Part shown: positions 26,670 to 35,333 of the stretch, piece by piece | Layout: each line of letters starts with the position of its first letter | How positions within the stretch are numbered: position 1 is the first letter of the stretch | Source of the DNA: FEN-1219 sp039933105 | GTDB lineage: Bacteria; Pseudomonadota; Gammaproteobacteria; Steroidobacterales; Rariloculaceae | Assembly: GCA_039933105.1 (NCBI GenBank) | Contig: JBDTOT010000013.1 | Span: 1 to 64,000, forward strand | Reading direction: 5' to 3' | Length of the DNA stretch: 64,000 nt | The notes under the pieces: model-generated | The model's database searches: none | Told to the model about the DNA's origin: nothing | The model's input: only the letters and a program-made list of their open reading frames with translations | Program-made: the position numbers and the translations under genes

Positions 26670-27985
26670 CGCCGACCTCCCGTGGCATCCGGCTTCACCT
26701 GCAGCCGTTCCTTGACGGCCCAGGCGTGAGCATCAAGGCCTTCGAGTTCAGCGAGTGTCACCGCAATGGGTCCAATCGTGCTGAGCCCCTCGAACGTAAG
26801 CTCCTGCACGGTCATGGAACGAATGAAATCGGCGACACCCAGGCTCGAATAGCGGCGCGCAAATCCGTAGGTCGGCAGCACGTGGTTCGTGCCGCTGCAA
26901 TAGTCGCCTACCGACTCCGGCGTCCACGGGCCGAGGAACACCGAGCCCGCGGCTTGCACTCGCGGCAGCCACTGGCGCGCGCGCTCGATCTGCAGGATCA
27001 GGTGCTCGGGCGCGTAGCGGTTCGAAATCTCGAACGCGGTCGCAAGATCTGCAACGATGATCGTGCTCGAGTGCGCGAGCGCGCCTTCTACGAGCTCACG
27101 GCGCGGCAAGCGCGCCTTCTGTGTCTCGATCTCGGCTGCGACAGCGTTCGCGAGCGCCGCGCTCGTCGTCAGCAACAGCACCTGCGAGTCGGCGCCATGC
27201 TCCGCCTGCGACAGCAGGTCGGACGCGACGAACGCCGCGTTCGCCGACTCGTCGGCAATCACGAGGACCTCAGAAGGCCCCGCCGGATAGTCGCGCGCAG
27301 CGCCCGCGGGATCGCGGTCGACCTGAGCCTTGGCCTCCGTGACCCAGGTGTTCCCGGGGCCGAAAATCTTGTCGACCTTCGGTACGGTCGGGGTGCCGTA
27401 CGCCATGGCCGCAACGGCTTGTGCGCCGCCGAGCTTGAAGACGCGCTCGACGCCGGCCACTCGCGCCGCGTACAGAACCGCGGCATCGACACGGCCGTCC
27501 TTCTGCACCGGACTGCAGAGAATCCGTGTTTTGCAACCGGCCAAACGTGCAGGAATGCCGAGCATCAAGGCGGTGGAGGGCAGCGGTGCGTTACCGGCGG
27601 GCACATAGAGACCTACGCTCTCGATCGGCCGGGACACGCGTTCGCAGCGCACGCCTTTGGCGGTATCGACGACGAGCGGCTCCGGAAGCTGCGGCTTATG
27701 GAATGCGTCGATGTTCGCTGCGGCGGCGCGAATCGCGGCACGCTGGCGTTCGTCGAGCTTCTTCTCCGCTGCGTCGAACTCGGCCGCTTCGACCTCGAGT
27801 GAATCGGGAGACACGCGATCGTATTGCGCCGTCAACGCTCGCAAAGCCGCATCGCCCTCGGCGCGAACGCGCGCGATGATCTCCGCGACGCGCGCCGTCA
27901 GTTGCGCGTCGTTCTTCAGCGCGGGACGCGCCAACGCAGCCGCCCGTCGCTCCGCAGATAGGTTTGCCCAGATTTGCGGTTGCAT
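26666..27985 (-). CDS. hisD: Histidinol dehydrogenase HisD
   Basis: 439-residue zinc-dependent NAD enzyme for the last two oxidations to histidine. Zinc-site residues are in LSQAEHGADSQ, and the FGPGNTWVTEAK and PAGPSEVLVIAD motifs are present. ATG 27985 follows the hisG stop by 3 bp. Confidence 0.96.
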   Translation of the reverse strand: MQPQIWANLSAERRAAALARPALKNDAQLTARVAEIIARVRAEGDAALRALTAQYDRVSPDSLEVEAAEFDAAEKKLDERQRAAIRAAAANIDAFHKPQLPEPLVVDTAKGVRCERVSRPIESVGLYVPAGNAPLPSTALMLGIPARLAGCKTRILCSPVQKDGRVDAAVLYAARVAGVERVFKLGGAQAVAAMAYGTPTVPKVDKIFGPGNTWVTEAKAQVDRDPAGAARDYPAGPSEVLVIADESANAAFVASDLLSQAEHGADSQVLLLTTSAALANAVAAEIETQKARLPRRELVEGALAHSSTIIVADLATAFEISNRYAPEHLILQIERARQWLPRVQAAGSVFLGPWTPESVGDYCSGTNHVLPTYGFARRYSSLGVADFIRSMTVQELTFEGLSTIGPIAVTLAELEGLDAHAWAVKERLQVKPDATGGRR

Positions 27986-27988
27986 TCT

Positions 27989-28894
27989 CTACGCCAGCAT
28001 CTTCTCGACCGGCAACACCAACATCGAGCTCGCGCCGGCTTCCTTCAGCTGCTCGAGGGTTTCCCAGAACACGTTCTCGCGACACACGGCGTGCACGGCG
28101 ACCTTGTCGTCGCGGCCTTCGAGCGGAATGATCGTCGGCGATTCCGAGCCGGGTAGCAGCGCGGTGATGGCCTTCAGCGCCGAGCGCGGCGCGTGCAGCA
28201 TGATGTACTTGCTCTCCTTCACCTGCAGCACGCCCTGAATCCGCAGCAGCAGGCGTTGCAACCAACGAGCCTTTTCGCCTACGAGCGCCTTCGGGGTCTG
28301 AATCAAAGTCGCGCGGCTCTCCAGAATCGTCGCGGCTTCGTAGAGTTGGTGCGCGCGCAGCGTGGAGCCGCTCGACACGAGGTCGCAGATCAGATCGGCT
28401 TTGCCGAGGCTCGGAGCGATTTCAACCGCGCCCGAGAACGTCACGATCTGCGCATCGACGCCATTACGTTTCAAATAGTCGGCGAGGATGCCGGGGTAGG
28501 TCGTGGCGATGCGCTTACCCTGCAGCTGCTTGGGTCCCTCGAAAGGAACTCCGTCAGGCAGGCCGAACGAGAGCCGGCACTGACCGAAATCGAGCTTGCC
28601 AACCTCCGTGAACAGTTCCTTTTCACCCTGCGCGATCAGCTCGAACCGCCGCTCCTCGATGATGTTCAATCCCACAATTCCGAGGTCGCAGATATCTTCC
28701 TGCACGAGGCGCGGAATATCGTCGTCGCGGACCAGCAGTACGTCGACCGGCATGTTCTCGCCGTAGCAGATCAGTTGGTCCTTACCGCGCGAATAGCTCA
28801 AGCCGCAGCGCACGAGCAGCTCGAGCGAGTGATCGGTAAGCCGACCAGACTTCTGCACGGCAATCTTGATGCGGGAATCGGTAGTCATGCGCAT
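27989..28894 (-). CDS. hisG: ATP phosphoribosyltransferase HisG (long form)
   Basis: Predicted 301 residues, first and feedback-controlled step of histidine synthesis. RIKIAVQKSGRL opens the catalytic domain. DLVSSGSTLRAHQL is the PRPP-binding region. The C-terminal ~80 residues form the ACT-like regulatory domain of the long, HisZ-independent form. ATG 28894 is preferred because GGAG lies 6 bases upstream; ATG 28888 is also possible. It lies 16 bp after the TrpR-related gene. Confidence 0.95.
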   Translation of the reverse strand: MRMTTDSRIKIAVQKSGRLTDHSLELLVRCGLSYSRGKDQLICYGENMPVDVLLVRDDDIPRLVQEDICDLGIVGLNIIEERRFELIAQGEKELFTEVGKLDFGQCRLSFGLPDGVPFEGPKQLQGKRIATTYPGILADYLKRNGVDAQIVTFSGAVEIAPSLGKADLICDLVSSGSTLRAHQLYEAATILESRATLIQTPKALVGEKARWLQRLLLRIQGVLQVKESKYIMLHAPRSALKAITALLPGSESPTIIPLEGRDDKVAVHAVCRENVFWETLEQLKEAGASSMLVLPVEKMLA

Positions 28895-28910
28895 GGCAAT
28901 CTCCGCTCTG

Positions 28911-29216
28911 TTACGGCGCGAGCCGTTTGAGCACTGTTTGGTAACCACCGTTGCCGGCGGTCAAGAATCTCGCGACGCGGCCGATCGTGGTGACCGACAC
29001 GCCCGTAAGCTCATGAATTCGTCGATAGGGCAGACCATCCTGCAAGTACTCCACCACGGCCCAACGGTCGATCAGCGCCTCGAGCTCCGCCGGCGTGCAC
29101 AAATCGTTCAGAAACTGCTGGCATTCGTCTTCCGTGCGCAGGCTCAAGAGGGCCCGGTATAGACCCTTCTCCGCGCGGGCGGCAAGACGAGCGGGCTGAT
29201 CCCGATGTGCTTTCAT
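28911..29216 (-). CDS. TrpR-family regulator (YerC/HisR-like)
   Basis: 101-residue TrpR-superfamily DNA-binding protein. FLNDLCTPAELEALIDRWAV, then a helix-turn-helix (GLPYRRIHELTGVSVTTIGR), matches the YerC/YecD group. It is the first gene of the his operon, directly before hisG. Related proteins in Xanthomonadales and Firmicutes are predicted histidine repressors (HisR). A 9-bp inverted repeat with nested repeats lies just upstream, as expected for an autoregulated operator. Histidine as co-repressor is inference. Confidence 0.85.
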   Translation of the reverse strand: MKAHRDQPARLAARAEKGLYRALLSLRTEDECQQFLNDLCTPAELEALIDRWAVVEYLQDGLPYRRIHELTGVSVTTIGRVARFLTAGNGGYQTVLKRLAP

Positions 29217-29225
29217 GCAAGGCCC

Positions 29226-29284
29226 CGTAGCGCTACAATAACGCGCTAATGTAACAGCGCGTTAGTACATTACCACGTAGCGCT
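29226..29284 (-). promoter_or_regulatory. Operator-like palindromes before the his operon
   Basis: In the 87-bp gap between leuB and the TrpR-like gene, TAACGCGCT (29239-29247) and AGCGCGTTA (29256-29264) form a perfect 9-bp inverted repeat with an 8-base spacer. A second repeat, TAATGTA (29247-29253) with TACATTA (29266-29272), interlocks with it. GTAGCGCTAC (29227-29236) is a perfect 10-bp palindrome, and its GTAGCGCT half recurs at 29277-29284. Such symmetry suits a dimeric TrpR-type repressor. No strong -35/-10 pair was found on the minus strand. Confidence 0.6.
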
Positions 29285-29303
29285 TGCCGGCGCAAATCGG
29301 TGG

Positions 29304-30377
29304 CTAATGGGCGCCGAGATGCTCGAGAACGACGTCGGTGAAAGCTTTGGTTCCGAGCCAGTCGCGCGCGCCCGGAGCGGCGATGTCGCGCGTCCTGGCG
29401 CCAGCCCGCAGCGCACCGGCTACGGCCGCCTCAATGCGCCGGGCGGAAGCCTCGGCGTCGCAGCTATAGCGCAGCAACATCGCAGCGCTCAGGATCGTGC
29501 CGCACGGATTCGCCACGCCTTGGCCGGCGATGTCCGGCGCCGAGCCATGAATCGGCTCGTACAGGCCTGGGCCGGTCCCGGCGCCAAGCGACGCAGAGGG
29601 CAGTAGACCCATCGAGCCCGCCAGCATCGAGGCCTCGTCGGTCAGGATGTCGCCGAACATGTTCTCGGTGACCATGACGTCGAAGTCGGCGGGGCGACTC
29701 AGCAGGTGCATCGCCGCGGCATCGACGAGCAGATGCTCGACTGTGAGCTGCGGGAACTCGTCCCGGTACACGCGCGTCGCAACTTCCCGCCACAACCGTG
29801 ACGTGTCGAGCACATTGGCTTTGTCGACCGACGTGATCTTGCGCCGACGCGCCATGGCAAGCTTGCCGGCGGTGCGGCACACGCGTTCGATCTCGGCGGC
29901 CGTGTATTCGCAGGTGTCGAACGCGGACTGCGCCGTGCGCCCGCGTTTACCGAAGTAGATGCCGCCCGTGAGCTCGCGAATCACGAGAATGTCCACGCCC
30001 TTCAGCTTCTCCGCCTTCAACGGCGAAGCGGCGGCGAGCTCGGGCACTGTAGTGACAGGGCGAAGATTTGCGAACAGGCCAAGCGCTTTGCGAATCGCGA
30101 GCAGCCCCTGTTCGGGTCTATGTTGAACCGGGATGTCGGCCCACTTTGGGCCGCCGACAGCGCCGAGCAGGATGCCGGCGGACGACTTGCACGCGGCCAC
30201 GGTCGCGTCCGGCAACGGCGAACCGGCCGCGTCATAGGCCGCGCCGCCGATCAAAGCGTCCTCGAACGTAAGGCCGAGCTTGTCGCTGCTCGAAACCGCC
30301 TTCAGGACGCGAACCGCTTCAACCGTGACTTCAGGCCCGACGCCATCGCCGGCGAGCACGACGATCTTCCTGCTCAT
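29304..30377 (-). CDS. leuB: 3-isopropylmalate dehydrogenase LeuB
   Basis: 357-residue NAD-dependent beta-decarboxylating dehydrogenase of leucine synthesis. VLAGDGVGPEV opens the fold. RELTGGIYFG holds the substrate-binding region, and VTENMFGDILTDEAS plus LYEPIHGSAPDIAG are the metal and NAD motifs. ATG 30377 overlaps the leuD stop (ATGA). It is the last gene before the his promoter region. Confidence 0.96.
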   Translation of the reverse strand: MSRKIVVLAGDGVGPEVTVEAVRVLKAVSSSDKLGLTFEDALIGGAAYDAAGSPLPDATVAACKSSAGILLGAVGGPKWADIPVQHRPEQGLLAIRKALGLFANLRPVTTVPELAAASPLKAEKLKGVDILVIRELTGGIYFGKRGRTAQSAFDTCEYTAAEIERVCRTAGKLAMARRRKITSVDKANVLDTSRLWREVATRVYRDEFPQLTVEHLLVDAAAMHLLSRPADFDVMVTENMFGDILTDEASMLAGSMGLLPSASLGAGTGPGLYEPIHGSAPDIAGQGVANPCGTILSAAMLLRYSCDAEASARRIEAAVAGALRAGARTRDIAAPGARDWLGTKAFTDVVLEHLGAH

Positions 30378-30946
30378 GCTTGCGCCTGCTCGTAGCGAGT
30401 GATGGCTGCGTTCTGCTCGAGCAAGTAACCGAGCTGGTCGATGCCGTTGATCAGGCAATAACGTGAGAAACGATCGATCGGGAACGGCACGGTCTTGCCA
30501 TTGACCTCGATCGTGGCGCTCGGCACGTCGATCTTGACCGCCGCGCCGGGGTGCTCGATCAGCCAGCGGTGCGTTACGGCGTCGACGATCACGGGCACGA
30601 GCCCGTTCTTCAGCGAGTTGCTGCGGAAGATGTCGGCGATCTCCGTGCTGATGACGGCGTGGATGCCGAAGTCAAGGAGGGCCCACGGCGCGTGCTCGCG
30701 TGACGAGCCACAACCGAAGTTGTTTCCCCCTACGAGCACGGTGAGGCCGCGACTCTCGGGCCGGTTCAGAACGAAGTCCTTGCGCTCGCCGCCGTCCTTC
30801 TCGTAACGCCAGTCGGCGAACAGATTACGGCCGAGGCCTTCCTTCGTGGTCGTGGTCAAGAAGCGCGCCGGAATGATCTGGTCAGTGTCGATGTCGTCGT
30901 TAGGAATGACGACGGTCTTCGAAACGATTTGCGTGACGCGTTCCAT
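30374..30946 (-). CDS. leuD: Isopropylmalate isomerase small subunit LeuD
   Basis: 190-residue swivelling subunit of isopropylmalate isomerase. DDIDTDQIIPARFL and GNNFGCGSSREHAPW are the family signatures. ATG 30946 follows the leuC stop by 2 bp. Partner of LeuC. Confidence 0.95.
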   Translation of the reverse strand: MERVTQIVSKTVVIPNDDIDTDQIIPARFLTTTTKEGLGRNLFADWRYEKDGGERKDFVLNRPESRGLTVLVGGNNFGCGSSREHAPWALLDFGIHAVISTEIADIFRSNSLKNGLVPVIVDAVTHRWLIEHPGAAVKIDVPSATIEVNGKTVPFPIDRFSRYCLINGIDQLGYLLEQNAAITRYEQAQA

Positions 30947-30948
30947 GG

Positions 30949-32349
30949 CTAGCTCTCGAGGTCGCGCGGATCGACGATCGCGCCTTTGATTGCGGCGGCA
31001 GCCGCGGTGACCGGGCTCGCGAGCATCGTACGCGCGCCCGTGCCCTGACGACCCTCGAAGTTCCGGTTGCTGGTGCTGACGGACAACTTGCCGCTCGGCA
31101 CGGTGTCGCCGTTCATGCCAATGCACATGGAGCAGCCGGGCTCGCGCCACTCGCCGCCGGCGGCAAGCACGATCTCGTGCAAGCCCTCGGCTTCCGCATC
31201 GCGCTTCACCGCATGCGACCCCGGCACGACGAGCAGTCGTACCCGATCCGCGACGCGACGGCCGCGCAGGATCTGCGCCGCGGCACGAATGTCGCTCAGG
31301 CGGCCGTTCGTGCATGAGCCGATGAACACGACATCCACGGGCGTGCCGAGCAACGGCTTACCGGCCTCGATCTGCATGTACGCCAGCGCTTTGCGAAACG
31401 CCGGGTCGTTGTCCTGCGGTACCGTACCGTCGATGGGAATGACCATGCCCGGATTCGTGCCGTACGTGATCATCGGCCGTAGCTTTGCCGCATCGATGTT
31501 CATTTCCTTGTCGAACTTCGCGCCCGAGTCGCTCGGCAATTGCCGCCACTTCGCGAGCGCGGCGTCCCACTCGGAGCCCTGCGGCGCGAGCGGCCGACCG
31601 GCCATGTACTGATAGGTCGTGTCATCGGGCGCTACCATGCCTGCACGCGCACCGGCCTCAATCGACATGTTGCAGATCGTCATGCGCTGTTCCATCGACA
31701 GGGCACGAATTGCGTTGCCGCGATATTCGATCACATGACCCGTGCCACCGTTGACGCCGATCTTGCCGATGATGCTCAGGATCAGATCCTTCGCGGTCAC
31801 ATCCGAAGGCAGGTTGCCGTCGACGTTGATCGCGAGGGTCTTCGGTTTGCGCTGCAGCAGGCACTGCGTGGCAAGCACGTGGCCAACTTCGGTGGTGCCG
31901 ATGCCGAAGGCGAGGGCGCCGAACGCGCCGTGCGTGCTCGTATGCGAGTCGCCACAGACGATGGTCGAGCCCGGCTGAGTGGCGCCGAGCTCCGGTCCCA
32001 TGACGTGAACGATGCCGCGATCGCGACTAGCGAAGCCACGCAGCTCGATGCCGAAATCCTTGCAGTTGCGCTCCATCTGCCGCACTTGTTTCGCGGCTGA
32101 CGGCTCGCTGACGACTTCGAGATCCTTCAATGTCGTGATCGGCACTGTCGGCGTCGAGTGATCGAGGGTCGCGAGACATTTGTCCGTGCGGCGCACGGGC
32201 AAACCTCTCGTGCGCAGGAGATCGAACGCTTGCGGCGTCGTGACCTCGTGCAGCAAATGCAGATCTACGTACAGCACGGCCGGCGTGTCGTCCGTCTCCG
32301 GAACGACGATGTGCGATGCCCAGATCTTCTCGAACAGCGATTGCGCCAT
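30949..32349 (-). CDS. leuC: Isopropylmalate isomerase large subunit LeuC
   Basis: 466-residue aconitase-family subunit with a 4Fe-4S cluster. Cysteines are in VFIGSCTNGR and GCSMCIGMNGD, and VCGDSHTSTHGAFGAL is the active-site loop. With LeuD it isomerises 2- to 3-isopropylmalate. ATG 32349 lies 5 bp after ilvE. leuA is absent from the window, so leucine commitment is encoded elsewhere. Confidence 0.96.
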   Translation of the reverse strand: MAQSLFEKIWASHIVVPETDDTPAVLYVDLHLLHEVTTPQAFDLLRTRGLPVRRTDKCLATLDHSTPTVPITTLKDLEVVSEPSAAKQVRQMERNCKDFGIELRGFASRDRGIVHVMGPELGATQPGSTIVCGDSHTSTHGAFGALAFGIGTTEVGHVLATQCLLQRKPKTLAINVDGNLPSDVTAKDLILSIIGKIGVNGGTGHVIEYRGNAIRALSMEQRMTICNMSIEAGARAGMVAPDDTTYQYMAGRPLAPQGSEWDAALAKWRQLPSDSGAKFDKEMNIDAAKLRPMITYGTNPGMVIPIDGTVPQDNDPAFRKALAYMQIEAGKPLLGTPVDVVFIGSCTNGRLSDIRAAAQILRGRRVADRVRLLVVPGSHAVKRDAEAEGLHEIVLAAGGEWREPGCSMCIGMNGDTVPSGKLSVSTSNRNFEGRQGTGARTMLASPVTAAAAAIKGAIVDPRDLES

Positions 32350-32354
32350 GATCG

Positions 32355-33314
32355 TTACACGGCTTTTGTAAGAGCCGCCTTCTGCTCGACGATGGGCTCG
32401 AGCCAACCGAAACGGTCTGCCGTGCTGCCATCGAACAAGCCGAAGAATAGGCTTTGTAGACGTTCTGTGATCGGCCCGCGCTTGCCTTCACCCACCGGAA
32501 TCTTGTCGACTGAGCGCACCGGTGTGATCTCGGCTGCAGTGCCGGTCAGAAACACCTCGTCGGCGATGTAGAGCAACTCACGCGGGATGTTCTGCTCGAT
32601 GACCTCGAGCCCGGCGGACTGCGCGAGTTTCGTGACGCTGTCACGCGTGAGGCCCGACAAGATCGACGAAGCGATCGGCGGCGTGTAGACCTTGCCGTTC
32701 TGGACGAGGAACAGATTCTCGCCGGCGCCTTCGCTCACGAATCCAGCCGTGTTCAGCGCGAGGCCTTCGGCGAATCCGAGACGGCGCGCCTCGAGAGTCA
32801 CGAGCGCGCTCGAAAGATAGTTGCCGCCGGCCTTCGCGAGCGCAGGAACCGTATTCGGCGCCACGCGCTGCCATGAAGACACGCAGACGTCGACGCCGTT
32901 TTCGAGCCCACCGTCGCCAAGATACGAGCCCCACTGCCACGCAGCGATCGAGACGTTGACCGGTTGATCGATATTGCCGGCGACGCCCATCTCGCCGTAC
33001 CCGCGAAAGGCGATCGGCCGGATATACGCGCCCTTCAACAAGTCGTTCTCGCGCACGACATCGCGACACGCGCCCACGAGATCGTCGCTCGTGAACGGAA
33101 TCTTCATGCGATAGATCTTCGCCGAGTGGTAGAGCCGGTTGATGTGATCCGTCAAACGGAAGCCCACCGCGCCATTCGGTGTGCCGTACACACGGATGCC
33201 TTCGAATACGGATGAGCCGTAGTGCAGCGCGTGGCTCAACACGTGGACGGTGGCCTGTTCCCAGGGCACCAGCTTGCCTTCGTGCCAGATGTACTTGCTC
33301 GTCTTCAAGGGCAT
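32355..33314 (-). CDS. ilvE: Branched-chain amino acid aminotransferase IlvE
   Basis: 319-residue fold-type IV PLP aminotransferase for the last step to valine, isoleucine and leucine. The PLP lysine is in ALAKAGGNYLSS. ALHYGSSVFEGIR and the phosphate loop LTGTAAEITPVR are intact. GGAG lies before ATG 33314. It sits between ilvC (33-bp gap) and leuC. Confidence 0.95.
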   Translation of the reverse strand: MPLKTSKYIWHEGKLVPWEQATVHVLSHALHYGSSVFEGIRVYGTPNGAVGFRLTDHINRLYHSAKIYRMKIPFTSDDLVGACRDVVRENDLLKGAYIRPIAFRGYGEMGVAGNIDQPVNVSIAAWQWGSYLGDGGLENGVDVCVSSWQRVAPNTVPALAKAGGNYLSSALVTLEARRLGFAEGLALNTAGFVSEGAGENLFLVQNGKVYTPPIASSILSGLTRDSVTKLAQSAGLEVIEQNIPRELLYIADEVFLTGTAAEITPVRSVDKIPVGEGKRGPITERLQSLFFGLFDGSTADRFGWLEPIVEQKAALTKAV

Positions 33315-33347
33315 CGTCTGCTCCAGCGCAATCCGTCGTCTAGTTAC

Positions 33348-34334
33348 TCACTCTTGCAGCCAGCTCATGCGGCTGCGCAGCGCTTTGCCGACTTTCTCGA
33401 TCCGCTGATCGAGGTCTTCCTGCATCAGGCGCTTGTATTCCTTCTGGCCGGTCTTGTTCTCTTCGATCCACTGCCGGGCGAAGGTGCCGTCCTGAACTTC
33501 CTTCAGTACTTGCTTCATGTTGTCGCGCACGTGCTGGTCGATGATGCGCGGACCGCGCGTGAGGTCGCCGTACTTGGCCGTGTCGCTCACGAACTGGTGC
33601 ATCTTCTTCAAGCCGCCTTCATGCAGCAGGTCGACGATCAGCTTCATCTCGTGCATGCACTCGAAGTACGCGACCTCAGGCTGATAGCCGGCCTCGACCA
33701 GCGTTTCGAACCCGCGCACGATGAGTTCCGTAGCGCCGCCGCACAACACGGCTTGCTCGCCGAACAAATCGGTTTCGGTCTCCTCGCGGAACGTCGTCGC
33801 GAGCACACCGCCGCGAGTGCCGCCGATGCCGTGCGCGTAGGCGAGGGCACGAGCCTGTGCCTTGCCGGTCGCATCTTGCGCCACCGCGATCAGACACGGC
33901 ACGCCGCGCCCCTGTTCGTACTGCCGACGCACGAGATCGCCGGGGCCTTTCGGCGCGATCAGCACGACGTCGAGATCGGCGCGCGGTTGAATGAGCTTGT
34001 ATTGAATATTGAAGCCATGCGCGAACAGCAGGGTCGAGCCTTTCGTCAGGTTCGCTTCGACGTCCTTATATAGCTGCCCCTGAGCCATATCGGGTGCGAG
34101 GAACGCAACGAGGCCGACGCCTTTGACGGCCTCGGCCGGCGCCTTGACGGTGAAGCCGTCCCGCTGCGCTTTCGGCGTCGTATTGCCGTCCGGACGCAGT
34201 CCGATGGCCACGTCATAGCCGGAATCGCGCAGATTCATCGCGTGCGCGCGCCCTTGGCTGCCGTAACCGAGCACCGCGATCTTCTCGCCGCGGAGCACAC
34301 CTGCTTCGACATCCGATTCCACAAACAGCTGCAT
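33348..34334 (-). CDS. ilvC: Ketol-acid reductoisomerase IlvC (class I)
   Basis: 328-residue short-form KARI converting acetolactate or acetohydroxybutyrate to dihydroxy acids. The Rossmann loop is VLGYGSQGRAHAMNLRDSG. APKGPGDLVRRQYEQG and the C-terminal helical domain with the metal-binding Glu/Asp (ETDLFGEQAVLCGG) are present. ATG 34334 follows AGAGG. It is the first structural gene of the block, downstream of a leader peptide and attenuator; ilvBN, which usually precede it, are missing here. Confidence 0.96.
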   Translation of the reverse strand: MQLFVESDVEAGVLRGEKIAVLGYGSQGRAHAMNLRDSGYDVAIGLRPDGNTTPKAQRDGFTVKAPAEAVKGVGLVAFLAPDMAQGQLYKDVEANLTKGSTLLFAHGFNIQYKLIQPRADLDVVLIAPKGPGDLVRRQYEQGRGVPCLIAVAQDATGKAQARALAYAHGIGGTRGGVLATTFREETETDLFGEQAVLCGGATELIVRGFETLVEAGYQPEVAYFECMHEMKLIVDLLHEGGLKKMHQFVSDTAKYGDLTRGPRIIDQHVRDNMKQVLKEVQDGTFARQWIEENKTGQKEYKRLMQEDLDQRIEKVGKALRSRMSWLQE

Positions 34335-34373
34335 CGCTCTACCTCTTCTCAATGCGCAAACTTAGGCGCCCGG

Positions 34374-34410
34374 AAAAAAAAACCCCGCAGGCCTTTCGGG
34401 TGCGGGGTTT
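34374..34410 (-). terminator. Attenuator terminator before ilvC
   Basis: On the minus strand AAACCCCGCA pairs with TGCGGGGTTT across a loop that itself folds (CC-GAAA-GG), followed by a run of about nine T. It lies 40 bp upstream of the ilvC start and downstream of the leader peptide, so it is an attenuator and not an operon terminator. Its 5' arm (CCCGCACC, 34399-34406) is exactly complementary to GGTGCGGG in the leader (34442-34449), giving the competing antiterminator. Confidence 0.85.
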
Positions 34411-34429
34411 AGCTAATGAGTTTTCGTCG

Positions 34430-34495
34430 TCAAGCCAAACGCCCGCACCTATCACGGTTTCGTACTACCGAAAGGGTGTGGCGAAAGGTCGTCAT
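34430..34495 (-). CDS. ilv leader peptide
   Basis: A 21-codon frame beginning M-T-T-F-R-H-T-L-S-V-V-R. The tandem Val codons are GTA GTA, which should be rare in this GC-rich genome. They sit in the loop of a possible pause hairpin: CGCC/GGCG and CACC/GGTG outer stems, TTTCG/CGAAA inner stem. A ribosome stalled at Val would open this hairpin, free GGTGCGGG and block the terminator. This is the classical attenuation layout; valine as the sensed amino acid is inference from the codons. Confidence 0.75.
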   Translation of the reverse strand: MTTFRHTLSVVRNRDRCGRLA

Positions 34496-34524
34496 CTCAG
34501 TCTGAATGAAAAATGCGAAGCGGA

Positions 34525-34554
34525 ATCATCCAAGAAAAGCCCAAGGCCTGTCAA
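34525..34554 (-). promoter_or_regulatory. Promoter for ilvC-ilvE-leuCDB
   Basis: Minus-strand TTGACA (34549-34554, perfect -35) is followed after 18 bases by GATGAT (34525-34530, 4 of 6 matches to the -10 consensus). Transcription would start near 34518 and give a leader of about 180 bases holding the peptide and attenuator. Confidence 0.65.
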
Positions 34555-34718
34555 CGCTTTAGATTTCGGGCCCTCGCCGCCGCCGGGCGGGAACGAGCGC
34601 CCTGGCGTGGCGGTGCCATCGACGCCGACCCTTCCCACGGGCTTGCCGGCGATCCGGTCGGCGGGCCCACGGAGGGCCCCCCGGCCTATCGGAGGCTATC
34701 GGTCCGCGCTGAGGGACC

Positions 34719-34724
34719 TATAAT
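34719..34724 (+). promoter_or_regulatory. -10 element for the peroxiredoxin gene
   Basis: A perfect TATAAT lies about 67 bp upstream of the peroxiredoxin ATG. No good -35 hexamer is found at the right distance, so the start site is only suggested. Confidence 0.45.
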
Positions 34725-34790
34725 ACGTATGCGCTTTCGCTCAGAAGGCGGCGTATGTATTCATCCCCCGACCTTAGGAGCAATAGAAAG

Positions 34791-35273
34791 ATGACCATCA
34801 ACGTCGGCGACAAGATGCCGAAGGGCCAATTCACGCTCATGGGCGCAAACGGTCCCGAACCGGTTTCGACGGACGACCTGTTTGGCGGCAAGAAAGTGGT
34901 GCTGTTCTCTGTGCCCGGAGCTTTCACGCCGACGTGCTCGGCCAAGCACCTGCCAGGCTTCATCAACAACTTCGATCAGCTCAAGGCGAAAGGCGTGGAT
35001 ACGGTCGCCTGCATGGCGGTCAACGACGTGTTCGTCATGAAAGCCTGGGGCGAATCGGCCAAGGCGACCGGCAAAGTCCAGATGCTGGCCGACGGCAACG
35101 GCGAGTACGCACGCGCGCTCGGCCTCGAGCTCGACGCGAGCAAGTTCGGTATGGGCCAGCGCAGCAAGCGCTTTTCCATGGTCGTCCAAGACGGCGTCCT
35201 GAAATCGCTGAACATTGAGCCGCCAGGCGAGTTCGGTGTGAGCTCAGCGGAAGCAGCGCTGAAGCAGCTTTAG
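34791..35273 (+). CDS. Peroxiredoxin (Prx5 family)
   Basis: 160-residue thiol peroxidase reducing hydrogen peroxide or organic peroxides. The peroxidatic Cys is in PGAFTPTCSAKHLPG. The length and C-terminal FGVSSAEAALKQL fit the Prx5/AhpE-like group. AGGAG lies 10 bases before ATG 34791. It is divergent from the ilvC leader and is followed by a sulfurtransferase gene 60 bp on. Likely cytosolic; the electron donor (glutaredoxin or thioredoxin) is not evident. Confidence 0.9.
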   Translation: MTINVGDKMPKGQFTLMGANGPEPVSTDDLFGGKKVVLFSVPGAFTPTCSAKHLPGFINNFDQLKAKGVDTVACMAVNDVFVMKAWGESAKATGKVQMLADGNGEYARALGLELDASKFGMGQRSKRFSMVVQDGVLKSLNIEPPGEFGVSSAEAALKQL

Positions 35274-35333
35274 CCGATTACTTTGCGCGACTGCCGGCGC
35301 GGCCAAGCGGTCGCGCCGGCCGCCGCCTTCCGC

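Noticed and set aside
34495..34530. Alternative ilv leader frame starting in GATGATTCCG
   Set aside because: Its ATG falls inside the proposed -10 element, so it would not be transcribed from that promoter.
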